Below, piece by piece: positions 10,022 through 18,670 of a DNA stretch of 50,964 nucleotides. The notes under the pieces were generated by a model. That model had not been told where the DNA came from and did no database searches. It saw only the letters and a program-made list of their open reading frames with translations. Numbering within the stretch: the first letter of the stretch is position 1; every line of letters starts with the position of its first letter. Origin of the DNA: Sergeia podlipaevii (lineage: Eukaryota; Euglenozoa; Kinetoplastea; Trypanosomatida; Trypanosomatidae); NCBI GenBank assembly GCA_030849805.1, contig JASANZ010002131.1:1-50964 (forward strand), in the 5' to 3' direction. A program made the translations under genes and the position numbers.

Positions 10022-11056
10022 ATGAAGAAGTCTATGCGATTTCCGCTCTTAGTGCTCGCACTGCTACTCTTCTTTTCGTCTGTCCTATATAGCAGTGCAG
10101 AGCCGGGAGACTATGGCCTCATTCTTCTTCAGTACTCCAAGACCATATCTCTCATGTCGCGCGAAACCATCAAGAGTCAAGGAATCAGCCCCACCGTCGA
10201 CACGACCAATGCGATCTGCAAGGACATGGGCGGCCTTCCTGTCGCTGATACAGCCGCGTCCGTACAGGAATCGCTCTCGACGGTATTCCGCACCTACATG
10301 ATCACCCCCAACACCAACGGCCTCGCCACCTTCGGCGCCGGCACCGCCAAGCCTTCCGGAGATGTTGAAAGTAAATGTGAGCAGAAACTCCCGACTGAAG
10401 GCTACAACTGGGACAACGGCTGCGTCTACCGCTGGCCACTTGGCGAACTGGGCAGTCTTTCGTATGAGGGAGAGCCGGGCACTGCCTTCATGAAGGGCTC
10501 TTTTGCCGCCCCAAATTACAACGACCAGGTGCTCAACATGTACAGGCAGTTCCACTGGAACGAAACGTGGGTCGACGGTATTCGCCTGACCGGCCGCATG
10601 CCTCGTGGGTACTTCTCCATGCTTCTTGGCAACTATCTTAGGAGGAGTGGTGTTGATTTTGCAGTTCGCATGGATGGACCCGAAATCCCGCAAGATGAGA
10701 ACCCCGTTCTCAAGAGCATGTATGTTATTCTATGTGAATACCAGATGTATAAGTGGAATCCCGAGACAACGACGAAGATGCCACAGCCGAGCTTTATTCG
10801 TGGGTACAAGGAAGATACGTGGGCACAAAGGCACTGGTGGGTAATCTATCTCATCATTACCGTCGTCCTTCTTGCCATTCTTGTGGCTGTCATCGTCTAC
10901 TGCAGCTGCACCAACGCCCCTGAGGAGGTGGGTGAGCCCATTCACAATATGGTGATCCGGGAGCGTGTGGGCACGGCATATGTGACGCTTGACCAGGACA
11001 ACAGGAGAGGCTCCTCCTCCAAGGATGACAGTACTACTTTCAGCGCACAAGACTAA
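10022..11056 (+). CDS. Type I membrane protein with C-type-lectin-like features (344 aa)
   Basis: A cleavable signal peptide (residues 1 to about 26) precedes an extracellular or lumenal part of about 245 residues, a single hydrophobic membrane span (about 271-296) and a 48-residue polar tail. The ectodomain holds CKDMGGLPVADTAASV near its start and MYVILCEYQ near its end, like the first and last conserved Cys blocks of C-type-lectin-fold domains. NWDNGCVYRWPLGELG and WVDGIRL lie between them, near the places where that fold has its Trp-Gly motifs. An NET glycosylation sequon is present. The fold call is by pattern and needs structural comparison. The open frame extends upstream only through a TG microsatellite without ATG, so 10022 is the start. 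Gene function and ligand are unknown; a surface or endosomal location is inferred. Confidence 0.8.
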   Translation: MKKSMRFPLLVLALLLFFSSVLYSSAEPGDYGLILLQYSKTISLMSRETIKSQGISPTVDTTNAICKDMGGLPVADTAASVQESLSTVFRTYMITPNTNGLATFGAGTAKPSGDVESKCEQKLPTEGYNWDNGCVYRWPLGELGSLSYEGEPGTAFMKGSFAAPNYNDQVLNMYRQFHWNETWVDGIRLTGRMPRGYFSMLLGNYLRRSGVDFAVRMDGPEIPQDENPVLKSMYVILCEYQMYKWNPETTTKMPQPSFIRGYKEDTWAQRHWWVIYLIITVVLLAILVAVIVYCSCTNAPEEVGEPIHNMVIRERVGTAYVTLDQDNRRGSSSKDDSTTFSAQD

Positions 11057-11550
11057 ACAATAAAAGAAAAAAAAATTTTAAAGTGATGTATTGCAATTTG
11101 TGAACCATTCGCCTCTTTTTTTTTTGCTTTATATATTTTTTTTTATTTTATTTTCTTTCTGGCTTTATCTTTCCCTTTGTTCATTTTAGTGTTTTTGATG
11201 GTTTCTTTTTCTGTTTCTTCTTTCCATATACTCCTGTTTTTTTTTTCCCCCTTCCCGTTACCTGAAAGCTGCAGTCACAGGCTTTAGGCCTCTTTTGGGG
11301 GGGGTTTCGAGAGTTATTTTAGGACTGAGGGAAAGAAGGAGAGAGTGTGTGTATCTGTGTTTGAATATATATGTGTTGTTGTCATCGTGTATGTTAAAAT
11401 CGTTCAGTCTATATATGTAGTGGTGTTTGTGCTTATTGTTGTTCTGAGGGCATGCACTCATGCGTGCACGCAAACACTCTATTTTTCTTTTACCTCATCT
11501 CTCTGCCTTTCTACCTGCACTGCACACCAAGTTGCTGCGGAAATCTAAAA

Positions 11551-11569
11551 GGCTCACTATGCGTGAGCC
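11551..11569. repeat. Short perfect inverted repeat (hairpin)
   Basis: GGCTCAC, then a five-base loop, then GTGAGCC. A seven-pair GC-rich stem is unusual in this AT-rich spacer. Role unknown; it lies in the likely 3' UTR region of the upstream membrane-protein gene. Confidence 0.7.
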
Positions 11570-12985
11570 GGGACTTTGCCCTCTTTCTGATTTCGTGAAT
11601 AGATTTCATCCATCTCTAGTTATTTTTTTTTTCACTTTTCAAGCTCTTGTGCCTGCTTCATTTTTTTTTTCCTGTGCCGTTGTACGTATGTGCATGTGTG
11701 TCTGACAAGACCTCTCTCGGTTGTTTCTTTTGTATGTATATATGTAGCTCTCCCCCCCCCCTCTCCTCCCGACATCTACATGCATAGCAGTCTCATTAAC
11801 ACCGAAGAAGAGAAAAAAGAAAGTAAGCAAGCAAACAGCAAAGAAAGAAAACTTTCATGTGTATTGTTTGGAGAGTATAGAAATATGAAGATGTCGTTCA
11901 TTTTTGTTGTTGTTGTTGTTGGTGCTTGGGGCATAGGCTCTCTTTTCTTAACTGTGGTGGGGTATAGTTCGATGCTATCCACAAGTGTGAAGGGGAGAGT
12001 AGGTTCCAACATCAACAACTTACTATGTTTTGTTTTTTTTTGTCTTTTACTTCTCTCCGCACTTTTATTTTTATTTTTACTATGATGGTAACGAATGTGA
12101 GTGTGTGTGTTTTCAAGTCAATGGCTCCTACTGTCATGGCTGACCAAATATGCATATATTGTAATTTACTGTTCTTTGTTTGTTTTGCTCAGCAGCAATC
12201 TGATGGTTTACTACGCCTAGCACGATCAAAGGAAGGTAAAATGATAAATGAAGAGGGGGGAAAAAAAGAAGGCGCTAATTGCTTTTGCGTGATGCTTGGA
12301 AGTGTGAACAGAAACCGAGAGAGAGAGAAAGATAAAAGAAAGATCCATCATATCTTTCTCTTTTCTTCTCTCTCCTTCCTTTCCCTCTCTTGAACTACCA
12401 TCCGCCACTCACACGCACGCCACCAACACGGTGGTATCGCGTAGCTCATGCTGAAATGTGTATGTGTAAATCTTTTCTACTGTTGCTATTGTTTTTTTGG
12501 GAAGGTCTCACGTGGGGCCTATATGCACACGCACCAACCAACCATGGTGGAGCGGAAGAAAAAAGAACGAAAAAAAAAAAAAATGAACGGCGCGATGTGT
12601 CAATCAAGACCTACGGCACACTAACATGCAAAAATATAATCTCAGCTCACTTGTAAAGCATGAAGGCCGCAGGGAGGAAAAAAAAAAAAGCGAGAAAGAA
12701 ACGATACGCGTCTTTACCGCTCCTCCACAGTACGCCACGTTCATTGACCCCCGCGAAGATAATGTTCCTGTTGTTGTTGTTTTTTCATCAGTAGTGTGTG
12801 TTCATTCGTAAGATATATGAGCGAAAAAAATCAAACAATGTAGCTGCAGTTAGCCATTCGCCAGCGCAACAGCATCACTTCACCCTTCAATGATTTCTCT
12901 CTACTTCGTTCTCACAGACTCAATACTTCCTTCTCAATTTCTGCTCTCCTTTCTTCTCTTCATTAACAAATAGTAAAAACCAAAC

Positions 12986-13165
12986 GCGCACAGCGGGGGG
13001 CGGAAAACGCCGGGCGTCGCCCTCCCGCCGCGCCATTTGCCCTGCCCCGTAGGCCACGGGACCTGGCAACCGCCCCCCCCCCCCCCCGGGCCCCGGCCAT
13101 GGCCAAGACCCCAGCCCGCCACCCATGCCGCCAAAACGCAACGCCCACAAATCCCACCCCACCAA
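12986..13165. other. C-rich low-complexity island
   Basis: About 180 bases that are strongly C-rich on this strand, with G runs at the left edge, a run of some fifteen C near 13073-13087, and the palindrome GGCCATGGCC. Flanks are AT-rich. It codes for nothing recognisable. It may be a real cytosine-rich element or poor-quality sequence. Confidence 0.6.
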
Positions 13166-13184
13166 ACCGCCCACACCCCTTCAA

Positions 13185-13239
13185 AATTATTCTTTTCTTC
13201 TACCCTCCTTCCTGATTTTGTTTTATTTTCCTTATGCAG
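13185..13239 (+). promoter_or_regulatory. Trans-splice acceptor that sets the Pam18 start
   Basis: A long T/C tract ends at ATGCAG with the AG at 13238-13239. Splicing here removes the ATG at 13234, which otherwise opens the frame, and leaves the in-frame ATG at 13318 as start with a 5' UTR of about 78 nt. Confidence 0.7.
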
Positions 13240-13317
13240 GAATACAGCTGGCTTGGTTGTCACATAGTTCATCCACTAACATTAACAAAAAAAGAGGAAG
13301 AAGAACATTTAAAACAT

Positions 13318-13674
13318 ATGACAGCGCCGCTGATTGCAGGGATTCTTGTTGGTGGTGGCCTTTATTATGTATCAAGAGTTGTGCCACGTATTGCACAGCG
13401 CGCTGCAATGACTCGAGGCGCGTCTGAAGCGTTTGCCAATGCTCACCCTTACTTCAGGTACGAATGCGGCTTTCAAAAGAGCATGTCGGAACGCGAGGCG
13501 TACCTTCTTTTAGGTTTTGCAGAAAACGAGGCAGGCGCACTGCTTCATCGCCCTTCTGAGGATGATGTGAAAGCTCGCTATCGTTCTCTCATGAAGGAAC
13601 TCCACAGCGATGTTAGTGGCACTCCCTACATAGCTACTAAACTCAATGAGGCAAAGGATCTACTGACAAGATAA
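13318..13674 (+). CDS. PAM18: Pam18/Tim14 J-like protein of the mitochondrial inner membrane (118 aa)
   Basis: In most eukaryotes Pam18/Tim14 is the J-protein that stimulates mtHsp70 in the presequence-translocase motor. Here the order is typical: a short N-terminal membrane span (about residues 4-22), a linker, the FQKSMSEREAYLLLGF block (compare the 'MTxREAxxILG' of the family), helix II, then a degenerate J signature and the closing KLNEAKDLL. Length fits the family. The catalytic HPD tripeptide is HSD (residues 96-98; codons CAC AGC GAT), which in canonical J-proteins would abolish Hsp70 stimulation. In Trypanosoma brucei Pam18 and Pam16 are reported not to work in protein import, that role having passed to Pam27; an altered HPD is in keeping with this. 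Pam16 is less likely, because its degenerate site differs and the C-terminus here is Pam18-like. Start set by the acceptor at 13239. Confidence 0.85.
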   Translation: MTAPLIAGILVGGGLYYVSRVVPRIAQRAAMTRGASEAFANAHPYFRYECGFQKSMSEREAYLLLGFAENEAGALLHRPSEDDVKARYRSLMKELHSDVSGTPYIATKLNEAKDLLTR

Positions 13675-13945
13675 CGTGTCAAAATGCCTTATTGAAAAGG
13701 ATTCTTGGATAGTGTTGTAATCGCTTTTCATTGCTAGTATTATTATTCACTATCACGTGATTCTCCATATTTTTCAACTTCTTTTGTTTTTCACAGAGGA
13801 GCACTATCTGTCTTTATTTTTTCTGCATAGTGTGTGGATGTCTTGAATATCTTACGGATGAATGCAAGTGCAATTGTTAATACACTTTTTGTAGTTGTGA
13901 GCTACGCAACGTCTTTTCTCGTTGTTCATGCTAATGTTATATTGA
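13675..13945. other. Short spacer before the PTAR1-like gene
   Basis: AT-rich 3' UTR and spacer of the Pam18 gene, leading into the next T-rich tract. No gene seen. Confidence 0.6.
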
Positions 13946-14034
13946 GAACTTTATTTTTTCTGTGTTTCCTTTACTGTTTTTTATTCTATTTTCACCTGTT
14001 ATGGCATCATTGCGCTTTTTTTTATTGTTATCAG
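13946..14034 (+). promoter_or_regulatory. Trans-splice acceptor for the PTAR1-like gene
   Basis: T-rich tract ending in TTATCAG (AG 14033-14034), 67 bases before the first in-frame ATG at 14102. Confidence 0.6.
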
Positions 14035-14101
14035 CGCTTACATCAAAGCAAAGAATATTTTGTCATATCAAGTTTCAAAAAGGACAAAAAGGGAATCATT
14101 T

Positions 14102-15625
14102 ATGCTGATTCAACAGCGGGTTATGGATGCAATCACAATCATTGACGAAATCGATAGGTCTCTCTCTCGTGGTGAACAGTATCTCTGGTCTTTTCTGAGT
14201 AACAATGGTGAAAACAGTAGCATCATGCCGGTATTGCGCTGCTCCTTTTCTCTGATTCCAACAGAGAAATCCGCACTAGTGAAAACTGTATTTGACCCAC
14301 ACTCAGCAGCAATGCAGTCATCGGCAAAGCATTCAGAACAATATATTGATTTTGCGCTTGGTGTCTCACAAAAAGCACTAAAAGAGCTCATCCCCGCGTA
14401 CTTGGCTTCTATTGCGTGTGAAAGCGAACTGATATATGATACTCCGGTGGACCAGAGCGAAGAGCGCCAAAAGGAGCGATGTAGCTCTGTGCATGGTAGT
14501 GCGAAATCCAATATTCTTATTGGGACGTCATTAGCAGCAAAACTGCCGCCCGCAGCCAATGCTTTAGTCTTAATGGCTCTTCCAGCATCTAATGTGTTAT
14601 GGAACGCGCGGCGCAGTTTTTTGATGGCAGCACTTGGCGCAAAAAATAAGTCAACGCTAGTAGATGATGATGGTGACAGTGATAAGGCAAGTGTAGATGG
14701 CACTTTGGTACACTTGTGCTTAAAAGATCTGTTGCTTACGGATCTCCTTCTTAGTTGCCACGTGAAACTGCAAGAAGCGTGGGTGTATCGTCTGTGGCTT
14801 ATAAGTTTCCTGCAGAAGTCCCGCCTTATTGCCCCATTTGGATGTGAAAGAGGAATAATTGACACAAATGCTTTTAGGCTTCACGACAATAGCACCTTCT
14901 TCTTTGCCGCGGAGCATCATTGCATGAACTACAACGCTTGGCAATATCGACGAGGTATCTTCACATTATTATGCTATGGAAATCTTGTTACTATGCAGCA
15001 GGAGCCGCCATTGTATTTCGATGAAGAAAGCACTTTAGTACTACAGTATCTTCGTACACACAACGCAGATGGCTCAGCTATATCGTATTGCATGTTTGTT
15101 TTGAAACAGCAGCAAAGGTTGGACAAAGCTCGTGTTTTGGCTACTGTCACTGTGCCACAGTATTGTGAAATAGGTAGAACAACAGGGCGATTTGCACGAA
15201 AGGCGATTGAAGAAAACATTCAGTCAATAGTTGGGTATGCAGAGGATATAAAAGCAGCAAAATGCTACTCGGTTCATTTATGGAAGCAACTATTTCTCTT
15301 TACCCAGCAGCAAATCCGATTGCATGCTGAAAGAGGACATGAATGTATGTGGCATCTTCGATTAGGCCTCATTCAATGGGCACTCTTTGCGCACTCTGCG
15401 CTACCTTGCTCGTGGACAATACAAGATGAACTAGAGTGGGTGTCATGCTTCACTGACAGTCCTGTCTGCACAAAAGAAGTAGACAGTGCTCTTCTTGAGC
15501 CAAACAGCATTGGTTCAGCGTTGTGGACTGAAAATTCTGGCTTGCTCGCGTGGACCTCATACTTGGCATGCAGGTATGGGCGTCAACTAATTACCCTACT
15601 GTCCACCCCGCGGGAAAGCATGTAA
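14102..15625 (+). CDS. PTAR1-like protein prenyltransferase alpha-subunit-repeat protein (507 aa)
   Basis: The protein carries degenerate PPTA repeats, the W-x-x-R helical hairpins of protein-prenyltransferase alpha subunits. They appear in order: VLWNARRSFL (about residue 163), EAWVYRLWLISFL (225), NYNAWQYRRGIFTLL (276, almost the consensus) and ECMWHLRLGLIQW (414). The end, CRYGRQLITLL, and the N-terminal segment before the repeats also resemble human PTAR1 rather than the alpha subunits of farnesyl or Rab prenyltransferase. PTAR1 pairs with the RabGGTase beta subunit as GGTase-III, which doubly prenylates Ykt6. Function here is inferred. Repeat spacing is stretched by a polar insertion after repeat 1. 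Codons are AT-richer than in the downstream gene. The upstream codon TTG opening the frame is not a start; Met at 14102 is, with another Met at residue 8. Confidence 0.65.
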   Translation: MLIQQRVMDAITIIDEIDRSLSRGEQYLWSFLSNNGENSSIMPVLRCSFSLIPTEKSALVKTVFDPHSAAMQSSAKHSEQYIDFALGVSQKALKELIPAYLASIACESELIYDTPVDQSEERQKERCSSVHGSAKSNILIGTSLAAKLPPAANALVLMALPASNVLWNARRSFLMAALGAKNKSTLVDDDGDSDKASVDGTLVHLCLKDLLLTDLLLSCHVKLQEAWVYRLWLISFLQKSRLIAPFGCERGIIDTNAFRLHDNSTFFFAAEHHCMNYNAWQYRRGIFTLLCYGNLVTMQQEPPLYFDEESTLVLQYLRTHNADGSAISYCMFVLKQQQRLDKARVLATVTVPQYCEIGRTTGRFARKAIEENIQSIVGYAEDIKAAKCYSVHLWKQLFLFTQQQIRLHAERGHECMWHLRLGLIQWALFAHSALPCSWTIQDELEWVSCFTDSPVCTKEVDSALLEPNSIGSALWTENSGLLAWTSYLACRYGRQLITLLSTPRESM

Positions 15626-15912
15626 AGAGTAGCTGCTGGTGCGCATGTTACGTTTCGAGAGTGTTCCTTTTTGACGTTTTCGTTTTCCCTTCGTTAACTA
15701 TATATATATTTGTTTATTCATAATGATGGCTTCCCTGTCAAATTGCAAATGAATATGAAAACGAAAGTTTTTCCCACAATTAGCACCACTCGCTGGTGCA
15801 CATGTTTGCTATTTTGTGTTTTCACACACTTGCCGTATAGTGATGTACTGAAGAAAATGTACTTGGTACAGGAGAAAATATGCATATGTCGTTTTTTAGA
15901 ATTACCACTACC
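15626..15912. other. Short spacer
   Basis: AT-rich 3' UTR of the PTAR1-like gene leading to the T/C tract before PLAA. No gene seen. Confidence 0.6.
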
Positions 15913-15964
15913 TTCATTATTATTACTGTTCCGTATTTATTTTCCCCTGATCATTTTTTCATAG
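15913..15964 (+). promoter_or_regulatory. Trans-splice acceptor for PLAA
   Basis: T/C-rich tract ending at ATAG (AG 15963-15964); the first in-frame ATG downstream is 16040. Confidence 0.55.
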
Positions 15965-16039
15965 TATATAATTAGAGTAGTTGTTCACTACAGATATTGA
16001 TACTCGTTGCCAAAACATTTTACCTATTTAAGCGTAGTG

Positions 16040-18670
16040 ATGCCACCAAAGCAGATTGACCCGTACGTGCTGCGTGCGGATGGACGCATTCACACTGCCG
16101 ATATCCGAAATGTCAGCGTAGGTCCAGGCAACACCATTTTCTCCGCCGCTCGTGACAACACGGCGCAAGTTACATCGGTGCCACCGAACGGGAACGACGA
16201 AATAAACATTGGTAGCATGTTTATTGGTCACGAAGCATTTGTAAACTTTGTGCTCTATCATCCAGGCATTGAAGTGTTGAATGGAGCACCGTGTGTTGTC
16301 ACCGGATCCAACGACAAGCATGTCATTCTGTGGAGCCCCGAGTCGCTTCAAATTGAGGCTGTTCTTGATGGCCACTCGCATGGCGTTTGCTGCGCAGCGG
16401 TTCTGACCAATGTTCCTGAGGCAGCGCCGGCAAGTGCAAGCAGCAGCCACGTGAGCTGGAATAACGATATCGTCACTGGAGATTGGGGTGGTACGTGTAT
16501 TGTTTTTGATCACACCACTGGACGTCCCAAGCAAGCCTATATGAAGCATGCTACAGCCATTCGTGGCGTGGCTCATCTGCCTGGTACATCAGCTGTAGTG
16601 TCCTGCTCTGGTGACAAAACTATTCATCAATGGGACATTATGAGCGGAAGCACTATTCGCATCTATAAAGGACACGAAGATGTTGTGCAGACTATTTGTG
16701 CCATTGACAGCAGTACCTTTGCCACTGGAAGCAATGACTGCAGTGTGCGCATTTGGAAAGTTGGGAGTCCGTTGGCAATGCAAATTCTGATGGGTCACAC
16801 GTCACTGATCTACTCAGTTATGTGGAACGCGAGCACACAGGAGCTTGTTTCATCCTCCGAGGACGCTACTGTAAGGGTCTGGGGCTGTGAGGGAGAGGCA
16901 AGTGGTGAGGGAGAGGCAAGTGGTGAGGATCGTATGGCAGAAATGGATATCCGGCAAGTCTTGTTTCATCCGTGCGTTGTCTGGGCAGTCGCTGCGTGTG
17001 CAGATGGCGATCTCGTCACTGGCGGTGCTGACGGCGTATTGCGGTTGTGGACTCGCAATGATGACCTTGTTGCATCACCGGACAAGCTGCTTGCCCTCGA
17101 GGAAGCAGTGTCTTCGCAAACGCTGGATGTGGCTGTGACTAAAGCATCTGGTGCCACTCTCGATGTAGCTGCAATGCCATCGGTCAACAGGATTCACACT
17201 CGTAAGGGCACCCGAGAGGGCGAGCGGCTTTTCGCGCGCGGAGAGAGTGGCGCAGTAGAGGTGTACGCGTGGAGCAAGAACTGCTGGGAGAAAATTGGTG
17301 TGGTCGTTGCAGGACCAGAACAACAGCCATACACCGGTGCTTCTCTTCCGAGGGAAAGAAAGTTTCACAATGGAAAGTACTTCGATTATCTTTTCGATGT
17401 GGAGGTGGAGGGCAAGAAGCTGAAACTTGGCTACAATGTCGGTGACAGCATTCTTGAAACTGCTCAAAACTTTATTACTGACCACGCGGGCGTTGTGGCA
17501 CGCGACAGCGCGGAGGAAATAATGAATTTTTTACTTGCGCATCTCAGCGAAGAAGATATCAAGAAAACCCCCGGGCTCGGCGGCAGCGGCGGCTCCAGTA
17601 ACGGCGCCTCATCACAGCGACAACGGCCCTCTATAGATATTCCAGCGCCTGCGGTGTCATCCGCAGCGACGGCAGCATCTGCGGTCCCTGCACCGGCTGT
17701 TGGGCAGCCATGGGAGGAGCCGGAAGTGTTTGCCACCTTTAATGCGGCGGGAGCTCAGCGCAAGATCGACGAGCTCACCACAGGCGCTACTTCATCCTTT
17801 GCCTCTCTCATGACTCACGTGGCGCAAACCACCACTGCAGCGGACGAAGGCGGCGTCACATACCAAAAATTGACTGATCTTTTTCACTCTTTTCCTCCGC
17901 AGTCCCGCTTCCCCTCCATTGATGCTTTCCGTAAGCTCCTCGTTCCCGCCACGACTGTACGCTCTGCGAACGACCAAGGCAGGCAGGAAGCTCAGACACT
18001 CCTTGACAGCGTGCTCAGCGCCGTAGCCCCGCTGCTCGCCACCAGCCAGGCCGCCACACCCGGTGCGGCAGCCGATGCGGAGGTTCTTGTCACGCTCCGG
18101 CTTGCCGCTAACGCCTACGCGGCGCTTGCGGCCATCGGAGCTGGCGGTGTATCACATCTACTCGAGAAGTCCGATGCATCACACGGAGAGTCCATCGAAA
18201 AACTGTTGCTTTGGTTCATCGAGAAGTTACCGGCACCTTATGTGAATAGTTCCAACGCAAACATGAAGGCGGCAACAGTGGCGCTGCTGCGCAATGCATC
18301 TCTCGTGCTTGTGCGTGCCTCCTCTTCATCGTCATCGTCAACGCCACCATCGTCGCTATCTTTGCGTGTAAACGACTTTGAGCAGAAGGTAGCAATCGCG
18401 GTGGTTTCACTTGTAGGACGTAGTCTTGTCGTGGAGCCCAACGGCTCAGCCACTGCCTGCAGCCATCTGCAGACGCTTGCCACGTTATTCCTGCGCTCCA
18501 CCGCACCTTCTGGTGTGCAGGCGGTGGCTGAGTACTGTGCGTGGTCCACGGCGGCATCACAGCAGGGAAAGAAGATGCTTTTGTTTACACTGAAGGCAAC
18601 CTCAACTGGTGCAGCGGTTGAGTGCAGGAAGGTGGCCGAGGAACTGCTCAAGGCACTAGAAGGAGCTTGA
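16040..18670 (+). CDS. PLAA: PLAA / Doa1 / Ufd3 homologue (WD40-PFU-PUL), 876 aa
   Basis: PLAA/Doa1 is a ubiquitin-binding cofactor of the AAA ATPase p97/Cdc48, with roles in ubiquitin homeostasis, endolysosomal sorting and mitochondria-associated degradation. Domains are clear. An N-terminal seven-bladed WD40 propeller (to about residue 390) carries the classical GHxxxV...W blades, for example SCSGDKTIHQWD and SSSEDATVRVW. A PFU ubiquitin-binding domain (about 420-515) contains GKYFDYLFDVEVEGKK. A Ser/Ala/Pro linker follows. A C-terminal PUL armadillo domain (about 560-876), which docks Cdc48, starts near PEVFATFN. Length is close to the human protein (about 795). An 18-bp tandem duplication at 16889-16924 adds GEASGE repeats in a loop between blades. 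The frame opens upstream at TTG; the ATG at 16040 begins MPPKQIDPY. Confidence 0.95.
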   Translation: MPPKQIDPYVLRADGRIHTADIRNVSVGPGNTIFSAARDNTAQVTSVPPNGNDEINIGSMFIGHEAFVNFVLYHPGIEVLNGAPCVVTGSNDKHVILWSPESLQIEAVLDGHSHGVCCAAVLTNVPEAAPASASSSHVSWNNDIVTGDWGGTCIVFDHTTGRPKQAYMKHATAIRGVAHLPGTSAVVSCSGDKTIHQWDIMSGSTIRIYKGHEDVVQTICAIDSSTFATGSNDCSVRIWKVGSPLAMQILMGHTSLIYSVMWNASTQELVSSSEDATVRVWGCEGEASGEGEASGEDRMAEMDIRQVLFHPCVVWAVAACADGDLVTGGADGVLRLWTRNDDLVASPDKLLALEEAVSSQTLDVAVTKASGATLDVAAMPSVNRIHTRKGTREGERLFARGESGAVEVYAWSKNCWEKIGVVVAGPEQQPYTGASLPRERKFHNGKYFDYLFDVEVEGKKLKLGYNVGDSILETAQNFITDHAGVVARDSAEEIMNFLLAHLSEEDIKKTPGLGGSGGSSNGASSQRQRPSIDIPAPAVSSAATAASAVPAPAVGQPWEEPEVFATFNAAGAQRKIDELTTGATSSFASLMTHVAQTTTAADEGGVTYQKLTDLFHSFPPQSRFPSIDAFRKLLVPATTVRSANDQGRQEAQTLLDSVLSAVAPLLATSQAATPGAAADAEVLVTLRLAANAYAALAAIGAGGVSHLLEKSDASHGESIEKLLLWFIEKLPAPYVNSSNANMKAATVALLRNASLVLVRASSSSSSSTPPSSLSLRVNDFEQKVAIAVVSLVGRSLVVEPNGSATACSHLQTLATLFLRSTAPSGVQAVAEYCAWSTAASQQGKKMLLFTLKATSTGAAVECRKVAEELLKALEGA
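16889..16924 (+). repeat. 18-bp tandem duplication inside the PLAA propeller
   Basis: Two adjacent copies of GAGGGAGAGGCAAGTGGT keep the frame and encode two Gly-Glu-Ala-Ser-Gly-like units in a loop. Confidence 0.9.

Larger units (their letters stand above)
11057..13184. other. 2.1 kb spacer with a GC-rich island
   Basis: No convincing gene. It contains poly-T runs, TG and GTT repeats, a hairpin at 11551-11569, and a sharply C-rich island at about 12986-13165. A 66-codon hydrophobic frame at 11885-12085 was considered and not accepted, because much of it is a GTT microsatellite and T-rich DNA. Confidence 0.5.

Noticed and set aside
10085..10693. 202-codon minus-strand frame
   Set aside because: Antisense to the membrane-protein gene, whose sense frame has a signal peptide and membrane span.
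11885..12085. 66-codon hydrophobic frame with two possible membrane spans
   Set aside because: Much is a GTT repeat and T-rich DNA, which give Val, Phe and Leu by default. No match to a small membrane-protein family was recognised.
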